A stretch of DNA of 59,105 nt from Nocardia lijiangensis NBRC 108240 (GCF_001613045.1 NZ_BDBP01000069.1:1-59105), one strand, 5' to 3'; positions 7,708 to 16,124 are shown, counted from the first letter of the stretch. Notes: generated from the letters alone by a model not told the origin. A program made the numbers and translations.

Positions 7708-8610
7708 GTGACCACGCCCGAGACCACCAACACCGTCGGCACCGCTCGCGTCAAGCGCGGCATGGCCGAGATGCTCAAGGGCGGGGTGATCATGGACGTC
7801 GTCACCCCCGAGCAGGCCAAGATCGCCGAGGACGCCGGCGCGGTCGCGGTCATGGCACTGGAGCGCGTGCCCGCCGACATCCGCGCCCAGGGCGGGGTGT
7901 CCCGGATGAGCGACCCCGACATGATCGAGGGCATCATCGCCGCCGTCTCCATCCCGGTCATGGCGAAGGCCCGCATCGGCCACTTCGTGGAGGCGCAGAT
8001 CCTGCAGAGCCTCGGCGTCGACTACATCGACGAGTCCGAGGTGCTCACCCCCGCCGACTACACCAACCACATCGACAAGTGGAACTTCACCGTTCCCTTC
8101 GTCTGTGGCGCCACCAACCTGGGCGAGGCGCTGCGCCGCATCACCGAGGGCGCGGCCATGATCCGCTCGAAGGGCGAGGCGGGCACCGGCGACGTGTCCA
8201 ACGCGACCACCCACATGCGCCAGATCCGCCAGGAGATCCGCAAGCTCGCCGCGCTGCCCGCCGACGAGCTCTACGTCGCGGCCAAGGAGCTGCAGGCCCC
8301 CTACGAGCTGGTCCGCGAGGTCGCCGAGACCGGCAAGCTCCCCGTCGTGCTGTTCACCGCGGGCGGCATCGCCACCCCGGCCGACGCCGCCATGATGATG
8401 CAGCTCGGCGCCGAGGGCGTCTTCGTCGGCTCGGGCATCTTCAAGTCCGGCAACCCGGCGCAGCGCGCCGCCGCCATCGTCAAGGCCACCACCTTCTACG
8501 ACGACCCCGACGTGCTGGCGAAGGTCTCCCGTGGTCTCGGCGAGGCCATGGTCGGCATCAACGTCGAGGAGATCGCGCAGCCGCACCGGCTCGCCGAACG
8601 CGGCTGGTGA
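7708..8610 (+). CDS. pdxS: Pyridoxal 5'-phosphate synthase, PdxS subunit
   Basis: This synthase subunit of the DXP-independent vitamin B6 route makes PLP from ribose 5-phosphate, glyceraldehyde 3-phosphate and ammonia supplied by PdxT. The sequence is a full-length (beta/alpha)8 PdxS of about 300 residues. The conserved blocks KRGMAEMLKGGVIMDVV, RIGHFVEAQ (near an active lysine) and RSKGEAGTGDVSNAT are present, and it ends in the usual RGW tail. The GTG at 7708 has AGGAG six bases upstream; an ATG at 7690 in frame is possible but lacks a site. The partner pdxT lies 4.5 kb downstream, separated by other genes as in M. tuberculosis. Confidence 0.96.
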   Translation: MTTPETTNTVGTARVKRGMAEMLKGGVIMDVVTPEQAKIAEDAGAVAVMALERVPADIRAQGGVSRMSDPDMIEGIIAAVSIPVMAKARIGHFVEAQILQSLGVDYIDESEVLTPADYTNHIDKWNFTVPFVCGATNLGEALRRITEGAAMIRSKGEAGTGDVSNATTHMRQIRQEIRKLAALPADELYVAAKELQAPYELVREVAETGKLPVVLFTAGGIATPADAAMMMQLGAEGVFVGSGIFKSGNPAQRAAAIVKATTFYDDPDVLAKVSRGLGEAMVGINVEEIAQPHRLAERGW

Positions 8611-8645
8611 GCGTCGCGGCGCTTGCCGCACTTGCCTTTTCGTCA

Positions 8646-8683
8646 CGCCCGGTCCCAGGCCGCAGCCAGGGGCCGGGCGTTTC
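8646..8683 (+). terminator. Rho-independent terminator after pdxS
   Basis: An 11-bp stem (8646-8656 with 8669-8679, one G-U pair) with a C/G-rich loop is followed by TTTC. It lies 35 bases after the pdxS stop and separates it from the lipoprotein gene. Confidence 0.7.
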
Positions 8684-8823
8684 GCGTTGCCCGGCCCTCG
8701 ACTCTTCGACCCGCCACACAGCGATCACAGAGTTCCCACAGAGCTGCGGATTAGGTTCGATGCACGGCGAGCAGCACGGTCGCCGATGACGCCGACCGAT
8801 TCGAACGCAAAGGACCACAGTTG

Positions 8824-9321
8824 ATGCTTCGCAAGACCGGACGAATCGCGATCGCAGGCCTGGCCGTCGCGGCCGCGCTGAGCCTGACGGCCTGCGGCAG
8901 CGACGACAAGAGCCAGGACGCCACGCCTGCCCGCACCACCACCAGCGCCAAGGCCAGTGCCGCGGCAGCCGGCCTGCCGCCGGTTCCGAGCGTGCCGGAG
9001 TTGAACACGCAGCTGCAGCGGGCGCTCGACCCGGCGGTGCCGAACCAGGAGAAGCTGGCGATGATCCAGGGCGCCGAGGCCGATCCGGAGCTGCCGAGCC
9101 GGCTGTCGCAGGCCTACCAGCAGACCGGGGCCAGCGTCACGGTGACGGAGGTGACCGCCTTCGGCGACACCATCAACGCCAAGGCCAAGATCGTGCTGAA
9201 CGGTCAGGAGAACATCGCGGACGTGCCGTTCGTCGCCGAGAACGGCACATGGAAGGTCCAGAAGGCATGGGCGTGCGGGATGCTGACCAACCTCGGCCAG
9301 CAGTCGGCCGCCTGCGCCTGA
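8824..9321 (+). CDS. Mtb12-like lipoprotein
   Basis: This is a 165-residue exported lipoprotein. Residues 1-20 form a signal peptide ending in the lipobox LTAC, so Cys-22 or thereabouts would be lipidated. A Ser/Thr/Ala-rich linker runs to about residue 50. The remainder resembles the C-terminal domain of the mycobacterial low-molecular-weight antigen Mtb12 (pattern ALDPAVPNQEKLAMIQGAE ... IPFV-like core ... W-V). Function is unknown in the family; surface location is inferred from the signal. A TTG at 8821 directly precedes the chosen ATG. It has its own position between terminators and is not in an operon. Confidence 0.75.
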   Translation: MLRKTGRIAIAGLAVAAALSLTACGSDDKSQDATPARTTTSAKASAAAAGLPPVPSVPELNTQLQRALDPAVPNQEKLAMIQGAEADPELPSRLSQAYQQTGASVTVTEVTAFGDTINAKAKIVLNGQENIADVPFVAENGTWKVQKAWACGMLTNLGQQSAACA

Positions 9322-9368
9322 CAGCGCTGATCCGCCGAAACGCGGATCGTGCCGCACACGTGTCGGCG

Positions 9369-9431
9369 GACGAGTGGCACACAACGTCGGGGGTGGCGGA
9401 AGCTCCGCTACCGCTGTGTGTGCCACTCGTC
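9369..9431. repeat. Long nested hairpin in intergenic DNA
   Basis: A 15-bp perfect stem (9369-9383 with 9417-9431) encloses a second 9-bp stem (9392-9400 with 9404-9412, one mismatch) with a three-base loop. It is 50 bases after the lipoprotein stop and has no T-tract. It may be a folded 3' UTR element, a terminator, or a remnant of a repeat element. No second copy was noticed in the window. Confidence 0.6.
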
Positions 9432-9459
9432 GAGTAACGCCGAATCTCTGCACCACCAA

Positions 9460-9494
9460 GACACCCGGTCGCGAATCGCGTCCGGGTGTCGGCT
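9460..9494. terminator. Bidirectional terminator between convergent genes
   Basis: GACACCCGG (9460-9468) pairs with CCGGGTGTC (9482-9490), with an inner CGCG-CGCG stem, giving a hairpin of about 13 bp followed by GGCTTT. It lies between the lipoprotein gene (+) and the kinase-like gene (-) and can serve both. Confidence 0.65.
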
Positions 9495-9551
9495 TTCCGC
9501 CCGGTGCGATCTGGTTTGTCCTGCGGCGCAACGGTATACGTGGGCCGGGTC

Positions 9552-10163
9552 TCAGATCCGGCTCAGCGCGGGGCGATCGGGATGGTCCCAGCGCACCGAA
9601 AATGTTGGTATCTCGGGATTCTCGCGGTCGTATCGCAGCAGGGCGGGGATGGTCCAGTGCTCGTCCGGCGGCGTCCGGCGGCGCAGTGCCGCTTCGCTGA
9701 GGTCCAGACGCACCGTCAGATCGCAGGCGAGATCGCGGCCGAGCAGCATGGGGCCCGCGAGGAACAGCACCAGATCGGCGGGGGCGGCGCGGACGGCGGC
9801 GCGGGCCGAGCGGTCGGCGGACTCGTCCCACAACGCGGGCAGCCAGCGGCCCTGCTCGCGCAGCGCGCCGACGACCTCGCGGCGGACCGCGTCGTAGTCG
9901 AACCACGCTGTGCGGTAGGAGTATTCGTCCTCGCGGCCGAACTCCATGCGCAGCGAGGCGGGACGCACGTAATCGTGCAGGGAGACCACCTCGGCGGACC
10001 GGCCCGTCCCACGCAGCCGTTCGGCGGCGCGCCGCGCGAACGCGGCGGGCTGTGCGGCGTCGGCCGCGTCGATGGCGATCAGGCGGCGGCCGGGCAGCGC
10101 GCGGACCCGGTCGGCGAGCAGGTCGGCGAGACCGTCCTGGGTGATCGGCACGAACTGCGGCAC
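9552..10163 (-). CDS. Uridine-kinase-like protein with a lost P-loop
   Basis: The 203-residue product has the layout of a uridine/cytidine kinase-like P-loop protein: an N-terminal beta strand RLIAID, a later HDYVRP, a middle segment FDYDAVRREVV, LVLFLAGPML, and a C-terminal RYDRENPEIPTF. However, the Walker A site that should follow AID (G-x4-GKT) reads DAADAAQPAAFA, with no lysine and no glycine loop. Either it no longer binds ATP in the usual way, or it is a regulator or scaffold derived from a kinase. The GTG at 10163 was chosen as the last start before the conserved strand. It converges on the lipoprotein gene across a terminator. Confidence 0.6.
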   Translation of the reverse strand: MPQFVPITQDGLADLLADRVRALPGRRLIAIDAADAAQPAAFARRAAERLRGTGRSAEVVSLHDYVRPASLRMEFGREDEYSYRTAWFDYDAVRREVVGALREQGRWLPALWDESADRSARAAVRAAPADLVLFLAGPMLLGRDLACDLTVRLDLSEAALRRRTPPDEHWTIPALLRYDRENPEIPTFSVRWDHPDRPALSRI

Positions 10164-10346
10164 CGCTCCATCACAGCAGACACGCCGCCGGGACGCTCCG
10201 TGCGTCCCGGACTGCCGCGATCGCCGCACGGAGTTCGTCGCGGCGGAGGCGCGCGGCGATGTGACCGGCGCGACAATGGCAAACGTCGAGCATCCGGTCG
10301 CGTGCCTCGACCGGTGGCCGAACGGGAGGAATCGGACGCCGCGGGT

Positions 10347-10352
10347 TAACCT
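10347..10352 (+). promoter_or_regulatory. -10 box of a leaderless tesB transcript
   Basis: TAACCT ends six bases before the tesB ATG, so transcription would begin at or next to the start codon. No Shine-Dalgarno is present. Confidence 0.6.
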
Positions 10353-10358
10353 CTGCGC

Positions 10359-11177
10359 ATGGCGACAATCGAAGAGGCATTGGAGATCGAACGCCTGGAG
10401 CGGGACATCTTCCGTGGCGCGTCCACGAAGACCCAGCTGGCTCGCACCTTCGGCGGTCAGGTCGCCGGGCAGGCCCTGGTATCGGCGGTGCGCACGGTGG
10501 AGCCGCACTTCCAGGTGCATTCGCTGCACGGGTACTTCCTGCGTCCAGGCAATCCGGCGGAACCCACGGTGTACCTGGTGGAGCGGATCCGCGACGGAAG
10601 GTCCTTCTGCACCCGCCGGGTGACCGGTGTGCAGGACGGCTCGGCGATCTTCACGATGTCGGCTTCGTTCCACGTCGGCGACGCGGGCCCGGAGCACCAG
10701 GACGTGATGCCCGAGGTGGCCGCGCCGGAGAACCTGCCCGACGCCCAGACCTCGATGAGCCCGGAGCGGCTGTGGGCGATGCGCGAATGGGAGCACTGGG
10801 ACATCCGCACCGTGCCGCAGCAATCGGTGTCGCGCCGCGACGGCGTGGTCTCCCAGCAGCAGGTGTGGTTCCGCTACCGGCACCCGCTGCCCGACGACCC
10901 GCTGTTCCACGTGTGCACGCTGGCCTACATGAGCGATATGACGCTGCTCGGCTCCTCCAAGGTCACCCACCCCGACACGCCGACCCAGGACGCGTCGCTG
11001 GATCACGCGATGTGGTTCCTTCGCCCGTTCCGCGCCGACGACTGGCTGCTCTACGACCAGTCCTCGCCCTCGGCGGGGTTCGGCCGCGCGCTCACCGGCG
11101 GCAAGATCTTCAACCGCGAGGGCCAGCTGGTGGCCGCCGTCGTGCAGGAAGGACTGATCCGCACCCGGCGGGAGTGA
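10359..11177 (+). CDS. tesB: Acyl-CoA thioesterase II
   Basis: This double-hotdog thioesterase (272 residues) hydrolyses acyl-CoA to fatty acid and CoA. The N-terminal hotdog contains TFGGQVAGQAL and VHSLHGYFLRPG. The C-terminal hotdog contains SLDHAMWFLRPF, with the catalytic Asp, and a final VQEGLIR with the catalytic Gln. The length matches TesB. The gene lies between pdxS and pdxT as tesB2 does in M. tuberculosis. Start at ATG 10359 is supported by a -10 box six bases upstream and by the family N-terminus. Confidence 0.93.
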   Translation: MATIEEALEIERLERDIFRGASTKTQLARTFGGQVAGQALVSAVRTVEPHFQVHSLHGYFLRPGNPAEPTVYLVERIRDGRSFCTRRVTGVQDGSAIFTMSASFHVGDAGPEHQDVMPEVAAPENLPDAQTSMSPERLWAMREWEHWDIRTVPQQSVSRRDGVVSQQQVWFRYRHPLPDDPLFHVCTLAYMSDMTLLGSSKVTHPDTPTQDASLDHAMWFLRPFRADDWLLYDQSSPSAGFGRALTGGKIFNREGQLVAAVVQEGLIRTRRE

Positions 11178-11196
11178 GACGTCCGGAGCCGAACGC

Positions 11197-11252
11197 GGTG
11201 GCGCGAGTGTGGCCGACTCACGCCACCGCGACGGCCGAGCCCGGTCGGGCTC
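11197..11252. terminator. Two hairpins between convergent tesB and permease genes
   Basis: The first hairpin pairs 11197-11203 with 11221-11227 and continues with 11205-11208 with 11216-11219. The second pairs GAGCCC (11237) with GGGCTC (11247) and overlaps the permease stop codon. Together they can end both convergent transcripts. Confidence 0.55.
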
Positions 11253-13104
11253 ACGCCACCTGGACGCGCAGGTGGCAGATCACGGTGTCGGCGTTGCGGC
11301 GCAGCTCGCGCTCGAGTTCGTCGCTGCGATGGCTCGGGAGCACCCGATCCCAGCCGCCGGGCGGATCGACCTCGGCGATCACCACGACCTTGCGGCGGCC
11401 CGCGAAGTTCTCGCGCACATAGCGGGCGACCGGTCCGCCGACGGTGGCGTCGCTGTCTTCCAGCAGCACCAGGCGCACATCGGGATGCCACGCCTCCCAC
11501 GCCTTGGTGAACGCCCGCGCCGATTCGCCCGGCAGGCAGACGTGCACCGCGACGACGTCCGAGCCCATGGACATCGCGGTCGACAGCGCCTCCCTGCTCA
11601 GCTCGGACACCTCGGAGACGGGCACCACGATCGTGGTGCCACAGGCCTGCGGCTGGGCCGGGATGACGCCCGCGGCGCGGCGGTCACCGATCCGGTGATA
11701 GGCCGCGTTCACCCGCAGCATGGCGAACACCAGCGCGGGCAGCACCAGCACGATCAGCCACGCACCCTCGGTGAACTTCATCGCGGTGGTGATCACCGCG
11801 GCCACGCACGTGAGCAGCGCACCGAACCCGTTGAGCGCGATCCGCATTCGCCACCCGTCGCTCCTGGCCAGCCACCAGTGCTTGACCATGCCCGCCTGCG
11901 CGATCGTGAATCCGACGAACACGCCGATGGCGAACAGCGGCACCAGAACGTTCATCATGCCGCCCGCGCCGACCAGCAGCACGCCCGCGCTCACGCCGAG
12001 CGCCAGCACCCCGTACCGGTAGACCTGGCGCGGTGAGCTGACCGCGAAGCGGTGCGGCAGGCAGTTGTCGTCGGCCAGGATCCTGGTCAGCGTCGGGAGT
12101 CCGCCGTAGGAGGTGTTGGCGGCCAGCGCGAGCAACACCACCGTCGCGAATTGCACGACGTAGTAGCCGAATCCGTGGCCGAGCGCGGCCTCGGTGAGTT
12201 GCGAGAGGACCGTGACGCCCTCGATTGGGCGCAGCGAGAACTTCTCGATCAACACCGCGAGCCCGATCAGCATGGTGCCGAGCAGCACGCCGAGGACGAC
12301 CTCCGCCCGCTGGGCCCGCCGTACCCGGGGCTCGGCGAAGCTGGGCACCGCGTTTGCGATCGCCTCGACGCCCGTCAGCGCCGCGCACCCGCTGGAGAAG
12401 GCCTTGAGCAGCAACAGGATTCCCAGGGTGTGCATATCGGTGACCGCCGGGTCGCCGACGGTCACCGAGGCAGGTTCGCTGCGCAGCAGCCCGCCGACGA
12501 TCACCGCCGCGATGCCGCCGACGAACACGACGGTGGGCAGCATGAACGCGCGTGCGCTCTCGGTGATGCCGCGCAGGTTCAGCGCCGTGATGCCGGCGAG
12601 CACGAGCAGGCAGATCGCCACCCTGTAGTCGTACAGCCCGGGGAATGCCGAGGTCAGGGCGGCGACGCCGGCGGCGATCGAGACCGCGACGTTGAGCACG
12701 TAGTCCACGATCAGCGAGGCGGCCGCGACGAGGCTGGTGCGGTGCCCGAGATGCCGCTTGGCCACCGCGTAAGCGCCGCCACCGTTGGGGAAGGCCGCGA
12801 TCACCTGGCGGTAGGACGCGATCAGCACCGTGAGCAGGGCGACGATCGCCAGGGTCACCGGCAGCGTCGCGCCGAGTCCGGCCGCGCCCGCGGCGGCCAG
12901 CACCAGCACGATCGCCTCCGGGCCGTAGGAGACCGAGGCCATGGCGTCGAGGGAGAGGCCGGCCAGTCCGGTCGGCACCGTCAAACCGCGGTGGGGAGCG
13001 GCATTCGATTCTCCGCGCGGCGTGGCGGCCGGGCGGGGCACAACAGCAGTCACGTCCGTGAGTGTCACCCCGGTCGCGGTGATCCCGGGCCTTTGTTGAC
13101 GCAT
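11251..13104 (-). CDS. KimA/YdaO-like APC-superfamily potassium transporter
   Basis: This is a 617-residue integral membrane protein: about twelve hydrophobic helices (residues 35-470) followed by a cytoplasmic UspA-like domain (about 480-617). The motif LSLDAMASVSYGPE keeps the Asp and Tyr seven residues apart that bind potassium in Bacillus KimA, and CAALTGVEAIAN matches another binding segment. It is therefore more likely a K+/H+ symporter than an amino-acid permease, its usual automatic label. The ATG at 13104 gives KimA-like length; GTG codons at residues 14-22 are alternative starts. It is divergent from pdxT with only 55 bp between, leaving no room for the c-di-AMP riboswitch found upstream of Bacillus kimA. 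Confidence 0.75.
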   Translation of the reverse strand: MRQQRPGITATGVTLTDVTAVVPRPAATPRGESNAAPHRGLTVPTGLAGLSLDAMASVSYGPEAIVLVLAAAGAAGLGATLPVTLAIVALLTVLIASYRQVIAAFPNGGGAYAVAKRHLGHRTSLVAAASLIVDYVLNVAVSIAAGVAALTSAFPGLYDYRVAICLLVLAGITALNLRGITESARAFMLPTVVFVGGIAAVIVGGLLRSEPASVTVGDPAVTDMHTLGILLLLKAFSSGCAALTGVEAIANAVPSFAEPRVRRAQRAEVVLGVLLGTMLIGLAVLIEKFSLRPIEGVTVLSQLTEAALGHGFGYYVVQFATVVLLALAANTSYGGLPTLTRILADDNCLPHRFAVSSPRQVYRYGVLALGVSAGVLLVGAGGMMNVLVPLFAIGVFVGFTIAQAGMVKHWWLARSDGWRMRIALNGFGALLTCVAAVITTAMKFTEGAWLIVLVLPALVFAMLRVNAAYHRIGDRRAAGVIPAQPQACGTTIVVPVSEVSELSREALSTAMSMGSDVVAVHVCLPGESARAFTKAWEAWHPDVRLVLLEDSDATVGGPVARYVRENFAGRRKVVVIAEVDPPGGWDRVLPSHRSDELERELRRNADTVICHLRVQVA

Positions 13105-13146
13105 CTTTGACGGCGACCGTGAGCGGGCCCACAGTTCCCGGCCTCG

Positions 13147-13152
13147 TAAGCT
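13147..13152 (+). promoter_or_regulatory. -10 box of a leaderless pdxT transcript
   Basis: TAAGCT ends seven bases before the pdxT ATG; there is no Shine-Dalgarno. The promoter lies in the 55-bp gap shared with the divergent KimA-like gene. Confidence 0.55.
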
Positions 13153-13159
13153 CGGCGGG

Positions 13160-13810
13160 ATGAACGCATCATCGGTCGCTGCTCCCGCCAACGCGGCGCG
13201 GCAGACGTCGTCCCGGCCCACCATCGGTGTTCTGGCCCTGCAGGGCGATGTGCGTGAACACGTCTCGGCGCTGGCGCACTGCGGCGCGGAGCCGGTGCTG
13301 GTGCGGCGGGTCTCGGAGCTGGCCGCCGTGGACGGGCTGGTGCTGCCCGGCGGCGAGTCGACCGCGATCAGCAAGCTGCTGGAGGCCTTCGAACTGCTCG
13401 AACCGCTGCGCGCGCGGCTGCGCGCAGGCATGCCCGCCTTCGGTTCCTGCGCGGGCATGATCCTGCTGGCCTCCGAGGTGCTCGACACCCGGCCGGACGC
13501 CCAGCATCTGTCGGGCATCGATATGACGGTGCGCCGCAATGCCTTCGGACGCCAGGTCGACTCCTTCGAGACCGATCTGGATTTCGCGGGTCTGGACGAC
13601 GGCCCGGTGCGCGCGGTGTTCATTCGCGCGCCGTGGGTCGAGCGGGCGGGCGAGGGCGTCGAGGTGCTGGCGACGGTGCCCTCCGGTCCGTTCGCGGGCC
13701 GCATCGTCGCGGTGCGCCAGGGCGCGGTGCTCGCCACCTCCTTCCACCCCGAGGTGACGGGTGACCTGCGGGTGCACCGCATGTTCGTCGAGATGGTCCG
13801 CGCTGCGTAG
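13160..13810 (+). CDS. pdxT: Pyridoxal 5'-phosphate synthase, glutaminase subunit PdxT
   Basis: This triad glutaminase (216 residues) releases ammonia from glutamine for PdxS. PGGEST, the nucleophile loop GSCAGMI (catalytic Cys) and the final HPE with the catalytic His and Glu (FHPEVT) are all present. An N-terminal tail of about 20 residues, rich in Ala/Ser, precedes the usual IGVLALQGDV start; the leaderless ATG at 13160 includes it. The partner is pdxS at 7708-8610. Confidence 0.95.
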   Translation: MNASSVAAPANAARQTSSRPTIGVLALQGDVREHVSALAHCGAEPVLVRRVSELAAVDGLVLPGGESTAISKLLEAFELLEPLRARLRAGMPAFGSCAGMILLASEVLDTRPDAQHLSGIDMTVRRNAFGRQVDSFETDLDFAGLDDGPVRAVFIRAPWVERAGEGVEVLATVPSGPFAGRIVAVRQGAVLATSFHPEVTGDLRVHRMFVEMVRAA

Positions 13811-13949
13811 TCCGCGACGGCAGCGCAGGGGAAACGGGTAACCGAGTACTCGCGCTTCGGCGCGGCGGGCGGTGGATCATCGCTCCATCCGGGCGATCCC
13901 GACCGACCCGGCCGTGGTGGCGACACCACCCGACGAACGAAGCACGAAC

Positions 13950-14783
13950 ATGACCGAAGTGATCTCCGCACCCAGTGCGGGCAAGGAAGAACCGGTGCCT
14001 GCCGAGGCCCGGATCTGCAATCTGGTCCCGTCCCGCGGCACCGAGCGGGATTGGACGTTCGCCGACGCCGTGGCCGTCGGCGCGCTCGGCGCCGTCGGCG
14101 CGCTGCCGTCCTCGGTAGACCTGCGCCGCGACTGGTGGAGCATCGGTGACCAGGAGGACACCGGGTCCTGCGTCGGCTGGGCAACCGGCGACGGACTGAT
14201 GCGCTACCACCTGGTGACCGCGACCAAACTGAACAGCGACCGCCGCATCTCGCCGCGGTTCGTATGGATGGCCTCCAAGGAGACCGACGCGTTCTTCCAG
14301 CGGCCGGAGACCTTCATCGAGGGCGCGGGCACCGAACTGAAGGCGGCCGTCGAGGTCTGCAAGAAGTACGGCGTGGTCGAGGAGTCGTGGCTGCCGTTCC
14401 ACATCCAGACCAAGATGTACCGCGGTCAGGAGAACACCTTCTGGGCGCACGCGGCCACGCTGCGCATCGCCTCGTATTTCAACGTCGCCAAGAACCTCAA
14501 GCAATGGCGGACCGTGCTGGCCGACGGCCGCCCGATCCTCGCCGGGTTCATGGTGGACGACACCTGGGACAGCGCCACCGACAACGGCGGTTTCCTGGAG
14601 GAATTCGCGGCGGGCACCGAACGCGGCGGGCACGCCGTGGCCATCGTGGGCTACCTGCCCAGCGGGCACTTCATCATCCGCAACAGCTGGGGCACCGCGT
14701 GGGGCGACAAGGGCTTCGCCTACGCGTCGCCGAACTACATCCGGGACGCGTTCTTCCCGGAGGCGTACGTGGTCTCGCTCTGA
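13950..14783 (+). CDS. Papain-family (C1A) cysteine peptidase
   Basis: This 277-residue protein has the papain catalytic set in order. Gln and Cys are in QEDTGSCVGWATGDGL, His is in GGHAVAIVGY, and Asn is in IIRNSWGTAWGDKGF. The substrate-defining segment LPSSVDLRRDW, typical of the mature papain N-terminus, starts near residue 55. No signal peptide or long inhibitory propeptide is visible, so it would act in the cytoplasm unless exported by another route. C1A enzymes are uncommon in bacteria. The ATG at 13950 is chosen because the upstream GTG (13872) has no ribosome site; the chosen start also has only a weak one. It sits between pdxT and yebC. Confidence 0.85.
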   Translation: MTEVISAPSAGKEEPVPAEARICNLVPSRGTERDWTFADAVAVGALGAVGALPSSVDLRRDWWSIGDQEDTGSCVGWATGDGLMRYHLVTATKLNSDRRISPRFVWMASKETDAFFQRPETFIEGAGTELKAAVEVCKKYGVVEESWLPFHIQTKMYRGQENTFWAHAATLRIASYFNVAKNLKQWRTVLADGRPILAGFMVDDTWDSATDNGGFLEEFAAGTERGGHAVAIVGYLPSGHFIIRNSWGTAWGDKGFAYASPNYIRDAFFPEAYVVSL

Positions 14784-14869
14784 GTCTCTCGGCGCGCCGG
14801 GCGGGGCGGATGGGTCCTGCCCCGGTCGCACGAGGGAATGGGGGCCGAAGCCGGGCCGACGGCGTCTAC

Positions 14870-14875
14870 TAGGCT
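14870..14875 (+). promoter_or_regulatory. -10 box upstream of yebC
   Basis: TAGGCT is a good actinobacterial -10 hexamer. A leader of about 35 bases follows, with AAGGAAGCAGGG before the ATG at 14915. Confidence 0.5.
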
Positions 14876-14914
14876 TGGGGAGTTGTCCGTCAACCGAGCC
14901 GAAGGAAGCAGGGA

Positions 14915-15667
14915 ATGAGCGGCCACTCCAAATGGGCCACCACCAAGCACAAGAAGGCCGCGATCGATGCCAAGCGGGGCAAGCTCTTCGCGAAGCTGAT
15001 CAAGAACATCGAGGTGGCGGCCCGCACAGGTGGCGGTGATCCGGACGGCAACCCGACGCTGTACGACGCCATTCAGAAGGCCAAGAAGTCGTCGGTCCCG
15101 AACGACAACATCGAGCGCGCCCGCAAGCGCGGCGGCGGTGAAGAGGCGGGCGGCGCCGACTGGCAGACCATCATGTACGAGGGCTACGGGCCCAACGGCG
15201 TCGCGGTGCTCATCGAGTGCCTCACCGACAACCGCAACCGCGCCGCGGGCGAGGTGCGCGTCGCGATGACCCGCAACGGCGGCAACATGGCCGACCCGGG
15301 TTCGGTGGCCTATCTGTTCCACCGCAAGGGCGTCGTCACCCTGGAGAAGAACGGGCTGTCCGAAGACGACGTGCTGATGGCCGTGCTGGACGCGGGCGCC
15401 GAGGAGGTCAACGACCTCGGCGAATCGTTCGAGATCATCAGCGATCCGAGCGATCTGATCGACGTGCGCAAGGCGTTGCAGGCGGCCGGGATCGACTACG
15501 ACTCCGCCGAATCCGGTTTCCAGCCGTCGGTGTCGGTCGCGGTCGACGCCGAGGGAGCGCGCAAGGTGTTCAAGCTGGTCGACGCGCTCGAGGACAGCGA
15601 CGACGTGCAGAACGTCTACACCAACGTGGACATTTCCGACGAGGTCCTCGCGCAGCTGGACGACTGA
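14915..15667 (+). CDS. YebC/PmpR-family protein
   Basis: This 250-residue protein begins MSGHSKWATTKHKKAAIDAKRG-type, the invariant start of the family, and continues through GPNGVAVLIECLTDNRNR and MADPGSVAYLF. Members have been described as transcription regulators and more recently as translation factors that help ribosomes through proline stretches. The gene precedes the ruvCAB region, as in most bacteria. A strong purine-rich ribosome site and a terminator 15 bases after the stop make it a single-gene unit. Confidence 0.93.
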   Translation: MSGHSKWATTKHKKAAIDAKRGKLFAKLIKNIEVAARTGGGDPDGNPTLYDAIQKAKKSSVPNDNIERARKRGGGEEAGGADWQTIMYEGYGPNGVAVLIECLTDNRNRAAGEVRVAMTRNGGNMADPGSVAYLFHRKGVVTLEKNGLSEDDVLMAVLDAGAEEVNDLGESFEIISDPSDLIDVRKALQAAGIDYDSAESGFQPSVSVAVDAEGARKVFKLVDALEDSDDVQNVYTNVDISDEVLAQLDD

Positions 15668-15681
15668 TTCGTCACGATGAA

Positions 15682-15718
15682 GAGCCCCGGCCGCACGGCC
15701 GGGGCTCGTTCTCGTTTT
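15682..15718 (+). terminator. Rho-independent terminator after yebC
   Basis: GAGCCCCGGCC (15682-15692) pairs perfectly with GGCCGGGGCTC (15697-15707), loop GCAC, followed by a T-rich tract with TTCTCGTTTT. Confidence 0.9.
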
Positions 15719-15917
15719 CCGGGTCGGCCGCCGACCTGCGCGCGGTCAGGACGAGATCGCGGTCTCGATCGGCGGGTAGCGGGCGTCTGGTGGGCGGTAC
15801 GGCGATTCGTCGGGTGCTCGCGGTGGGTGACGTAGGTCGGCTCGCGCCGGATACGACCGCGAGGTACCCGCGGGCGACCGGATCGATGGGTCGCCCACCC
15901 GAGAGGTCGCCGTCGGG

Positions 15918-16124
15918 CTATTCGGCGACCTTCGTGCGGTCACACCACTCGTAGACGGTCAGGCGACCGGACTCGGTGTCGGCCTGCCGCTGGGTGACCT
16001 TGAAGTGTTCGTAACCGCCCTTGAAGGGGATTTTGAGCTCTATTCCTGGCGGGGTGATGGGAACGACCCGCTCGGGCAAGTCCGCGGGCCCGCCTTCGAG
16101 GATGGCTTTCGCACCGTTGCTCAT
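15918..16124 (-). CDS. DUF5988-like small protein
   Basis: This is a 68-residue protein with the pattern AILEGGPADLPERVV near the start, then GGYEHFKVT and a C-terminal YEWCDRTKVAE. I recognise this as the DUF5988 type, short actinobacterial proteins of unknown function. It has no signal peptide and one cysteine. The gene is on the opposite strand to yebC and the macro-domain gene. Start at ATG 16124 gives the usual length. Confidence 0.65.
   Translation of the reverse strand: MSNGAKAILEGGPADLPERVVPITPPGIELKIPFKGGYEHFKVTQRQADTESGRLTVYEWCDRTKVAE

Noticed and set aside
11251..14184. A single 977-codon minus-strand frame
   Set aside because: Only the part to 13104 resembles a protein (the permease). 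The rest is antisense to pdxT and the peptidase, an effect of high GC third positions.
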